From an uncultured Gemmatimonadota bacterium (GTDB lineage Bacteria; Gemmatimonadota; Gemmatimonadetes; Gemmatimonadales; Gemmatimonadaceae): a stretch of DNA of 7,503 nt. The notes under the pieces are model-generated. The model did no database searches and was not told the DNA's origin. It saw only the letters and a list, made by a program, of their open reading frames with translations. The translations under genes and the position numbers were made by a program. The stretch spans positions 1 through 7,503 of the forward strand of contig CAMLDY010000117.1 in the NCBI GenBank assembly GCA_946478895.1, read 5' to 3'. Shown here piece after piece: positions 5,819 to 7,503 of the stretch. Position 1 is the stretch's first letter. The number at the start of each line of letters is the position of its first letter.

Positions 5819-6508
5819 ATGACAGCCTACGGACAGTTCTGTCCCGTGGCACTCGGCGCCGAGATCTTCGCCGAGCGCTGGACCCCGCTCATTCTGCGCG
5901 AGCTGCTCATGGGTGGGCGACGATTCTCCGACATCCACCGCGGCGTACCTAGGATCTCGAGAAATCTTCTCACCCAACGCCTGCACGCGCTGCAGCGAAG
6001 CGGCATCATCGAGCAGCGACCCGGCAAGGATGGACATCAGGAATACCATCTCACCGCCGGCGGCCGCGAGCTCGGCGCGGTCATCGACGCGCTCGGCACC
6101 TGGGGATACCGTTGGGCGAGCAAGGATCTCGCTGACAAGGATCTCGATCCCGATTTCCTGATGTGGTCGCTGCGCAGGCTGGTGCGCGTCGATGCACTTC
6201 CCGATCAGCGCGTGGTTCTGCTCTTCCATTTTCGCGGACATCGGGACCGCGTTTTCTGGCTCGTGCTCGAGCGGCCCAACGTCGATCTCTGTCTCTTCGA
6301 TCCCGGCTACGAAGTCAATCTGGAGATCGACGCCACCGTCGGCGCTCTCGCTCGCGTCTGTCTCGGACAGCTCGCGGTGGTTCAGGCGATGCGCGACGGC
6401 GCTGTCGAGGTTCACGGGCCTTTGCAATACCGCAACGCGTTGCCGAATTGGCTCGGCGTAACACGCTTCGCCGTCATGGCCAAGACCGTGAGCACGGCTC
6501 CGGTGTAA
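5819..6508 (+). CDS. HxlR-family winged-helix regulator with C-terminal SCP2-like domain
   Basis: This 229-residue protein has two parts. Residues about 8-103 are a HxlR (DUF24) winged helix: FCPVALGAEIFAERWTPLIL at 7-26, then RELLMGGRRFSDI, the recognition-helix segment ISRNLLTQRLHALQRSGII at 46-64, and the wing EQRPGKDGHQEYHLTAGGREL. Cys8, just before Pro-Val, is the conserved N-terminal cysteine that acts as a redox or electrophile sensor in YodB, HypR and QorR. Residues about 110-215 resemble an SCP2-type sterol/lipid-binding domain: an acidic strand-rich stretch (DLCLFDPGYEVNLEIDATV), then LARVCLGQLAVVQAMRDGAVEVHGP, as in SCP2 folds. Simple HxlR proteins are about 100-150 residues, so the extra domain probably binds a hydrophobic effector. 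That is inference. ATG 5819 puts Cys8 in the normal place; only a weak AGAG precedes it. It is divergent from the methyltransferase, its most likely target. Confidence 0.88.
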   Translation: MTAYGQFCPVALGAEIFAERWTPLILRELLMGGRRFSDIHRGVPRISRNLLTQRLHALQRSGIIEQRPGKDGHQEYHLTAGGRELGAVIDALGTWGYRWASKDLADKDLDPDFLMWSLRRLVRVDALPDQRVVLLFHFRGHRDRVFWLVLERPNVDLCLFDPGYEVNLEIDATVGALARVCLGQLAVVQAMRDGAVEVHGPLQYRNALPNWLGVTRFAVMAKTVSTAPV

Positions 6509-6591
6509 GCTCCCTGACAGTTCATTTTTTGGGCTGTCCACCAGCGTTGCTCATTCTTAGCCTCGTCTCCTCGGATTTCTGCACCATCACC

Positions 6592-6597
6592 AGGAGG
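6592..6597 (+). promoter_or_regulatory. Strong Shine-Dalgarno site of the haloperoxidase-like gene
   Basis: AGGAGG lies four bases before ATG 6602. The spacing is slightly short, but it is a full consensus match and it decides the start, placing a lipoprotein signal at the N-terminus. Confidence 0.8.
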
Positions 6598-6601
6598 AGA
6601 C

Positions 6602-7503
6602 ATGAGAACCGAGATCTTCTCGCCGACGCGCGCTTGTCGCCGCGCTCGGCACACAACGCGGAGACAGCTCTATGCGGTAGGTGCTGTCATAGTCGGACTG
6701 CTGGCCGCTGGATGCGCGGGGAATCGACCCGGTGAGATTGCCGGGCCGCAGACTGGCGCCGCAAATCAGGGAATCGGACAATCGACGGCGGCAGATTTCG
6801 ACGCCGGAGTACCGCTCGCCTACTATCAGCTCTCGCTCGATTTCAGCAAGTCGACGGCGGGCTTCACCCCGCCCGTGCAGGCGCGCGCATTCGGGTACAT
6901 GGGGCTCGCTCTCTACGAATCGGTCATCGGCGGTATGCCCGACAATCGTTCGGTCGCCGGTCAGCTGAACGGAGTAGGCGCGCTCCCGCAAGCGAACGGA
7001 ATTCCGTACAACTGGGCGCTCGTCGCCAACGCGGCGATGGCGGAGGTGATGCGCGGGCTGTGGGGCGATCAGACCAATAAGGCCGCCGACAACATCGTCG
7101 CTCTCAATGCGCTCGAATCCAATCTTGCGTCGCAATACGGCGCCGGCGTACCGCCCGGAATCGCGAAGCTGTCGAGTAATTTCGGCCGGTCGGTCGGCGC
7201 CGCGGTGTTCGCGACATCGCGCAACGACGGTGGCGATCGCAGCTATCTCACCAACTTCCCGACATCGTACGTGCCTCCGGTTGGTCCGGCATTCTGGGTA
7301 CCGACCGCAGCCGGCCAGGTGGCGATGCAGCCGTTCTGGGCAGCGACGGTCGGAACGTTAGCGCTATCACGTGCCGCCGAGTGCGATCCAGGCCCTCCGC
7401 CTGCGTATTCCGAAGATCCGAGCTCGGCGTTCTACGCTGAAGCGAACGTCGATTACCAGCTGTCGAAGAATCTGACAGCTGAGCAGACGACCATCGCGCG
7501 CTA
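6602..7503 (+). CDS. Lipoprotein of the vanadium-dependent haloperoxidase / PAP2 superfamily (3' truncated by window edge)
   Basis: The frame is open from ATG 6602 to the window end, giving 300 residues without a stop. The N-terminus is arginine-rich (up to Arg20-Arg21), then a hydrophobic helix YAVGAVIVGLLAAGC with Cys38 in a lipobox-like LAAGC, so export and lipid anchoring are likely. The mature part resembles the N-terminal helical region of bacterial vanadium haloperoxidase-like proteins: VPLAYYQLSLDFSKSTAGFT, then PPVQARAFGYMGLALYESVI, then NWALVANAAMAEVMRGLWGD. The last residues, LSKNLTAEQTTIARY, match the segment that in this family leads into the W-A-D-G region. The vanadate/phosphate-binding motifs (KxxxxxxRP, PSGH, SRxxxGxHxxxD) would lie beyond the window, so I cannot say whether the active site is intact, or whether the enzyme is a haloperoxidase or a phosphatase. 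It follows the HxlR gene by 93 bases on the same strand but has its own strong ribosome binding site. Confidence 0.8.
   Translation, partial: MRTEIFSPTRACRRARHTTRRQLYAVGAVIVGLLAAGCAGNRPGEIAGPQTGAANQGIGQSTAADFDAGVPLAYYQLSLDFSKSTAGFTPPVQARAFGYMGLALYESVIGGMPDNRSVAGQLNGVGALPQANGIPYNWALVANAAMAEVMRGLWGDQTNKAADNIVALNALESNLASQYGAGVPPGIAKLSSNFGRSVGAAVFATSRNDGGDRSYLTNFPTSYVPPVGPAFWVPTAAGQVAMQPFWAATVGTLALSRAAECDPGPPPAYSEDPSSAFYAEANVDYQLSKNLTAEQTTIAR

Noticed and set aside
6516..6538. GACAG / CTGTC hairpin with a T-run after the HxlR gene
   Set aside because: The T-run is in the loop, not after the stem, and the stem is only 5 bp, so it is not an intrinsic terminator.
6529..6557. TTGGGC, 17 bp, CATTCT as a promoter for the haloperoxidase-like gene
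   Set aside because: Each hexamer matches only 3 of 6 consensus bases, which is no better than expected by chance.

Overview
The window is a high-GC bacterial segment, densely packed, with common GTG starts and few strong Shine-Dalgarno sites. Base composition, gene style and the lipoprotein-type vanadium haloperoxidase relative at the right end fit a soil or sediment lineage such as Gemmatimonadota, with Acidobacteriota as an alternative. That assignment is an inference from style, not from a marker gene. No RNA gene, insertion sequence, integrase or CRISPR array is visible.

Left part, + strand: a possible C-terminal tail of an upstream protein (1-91) and a short promoter region (92-170) precede a 922-residue dikinase-family protein (171-2939). 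It is laid out like rifampin phosphotransferase: ATP-grasp domain, long middle region, then a swivelling phosphohistidine domain at the extreme C-terminus. It lacks the C-terminal barrel of true PEP synthase. A 7-bp tandem repeat with G-quadruplex potential lies inside its coding region. Next come uppP (3042-3857), for undecaprenyl-diphosphate phosphatase, and a zinc-free quinone-reductase-like dehydrogenase (3898-4824), possibly read from a leaderless transcript.

Middle: a class I SAM methyltransferase (5636-4836, - strand) converges on the dehydrogenase. The two stop codons lie in the arms of one 7-bp dyad. A 182-bp divergent region then separates the methyltransferase from a HxlR-type regulator (5819-6508, + strand) whose C-terminal half looks like an SCP2-type lipid-binding domain.

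Right end: after 93 bases, a lipoprotein of the vanadium haloperoxidase / PAP2 superfamily begins at 6602 behind a clear AGGAGG and runs off the window.

The genes do not form an obvious single pathway. Two of them belong to families linked to antibiotic tolerance (rifamycin phosphorylation; bacitracin through UppP). A HxlR regulator with the family's N-terminal cysteine is encoded in the same neighbourhood as a quinone-reductase-like enzyme. The strongest candidates for new biology are the dikinase with its heptamer repeat and the HxlR-SCP2 regulator.
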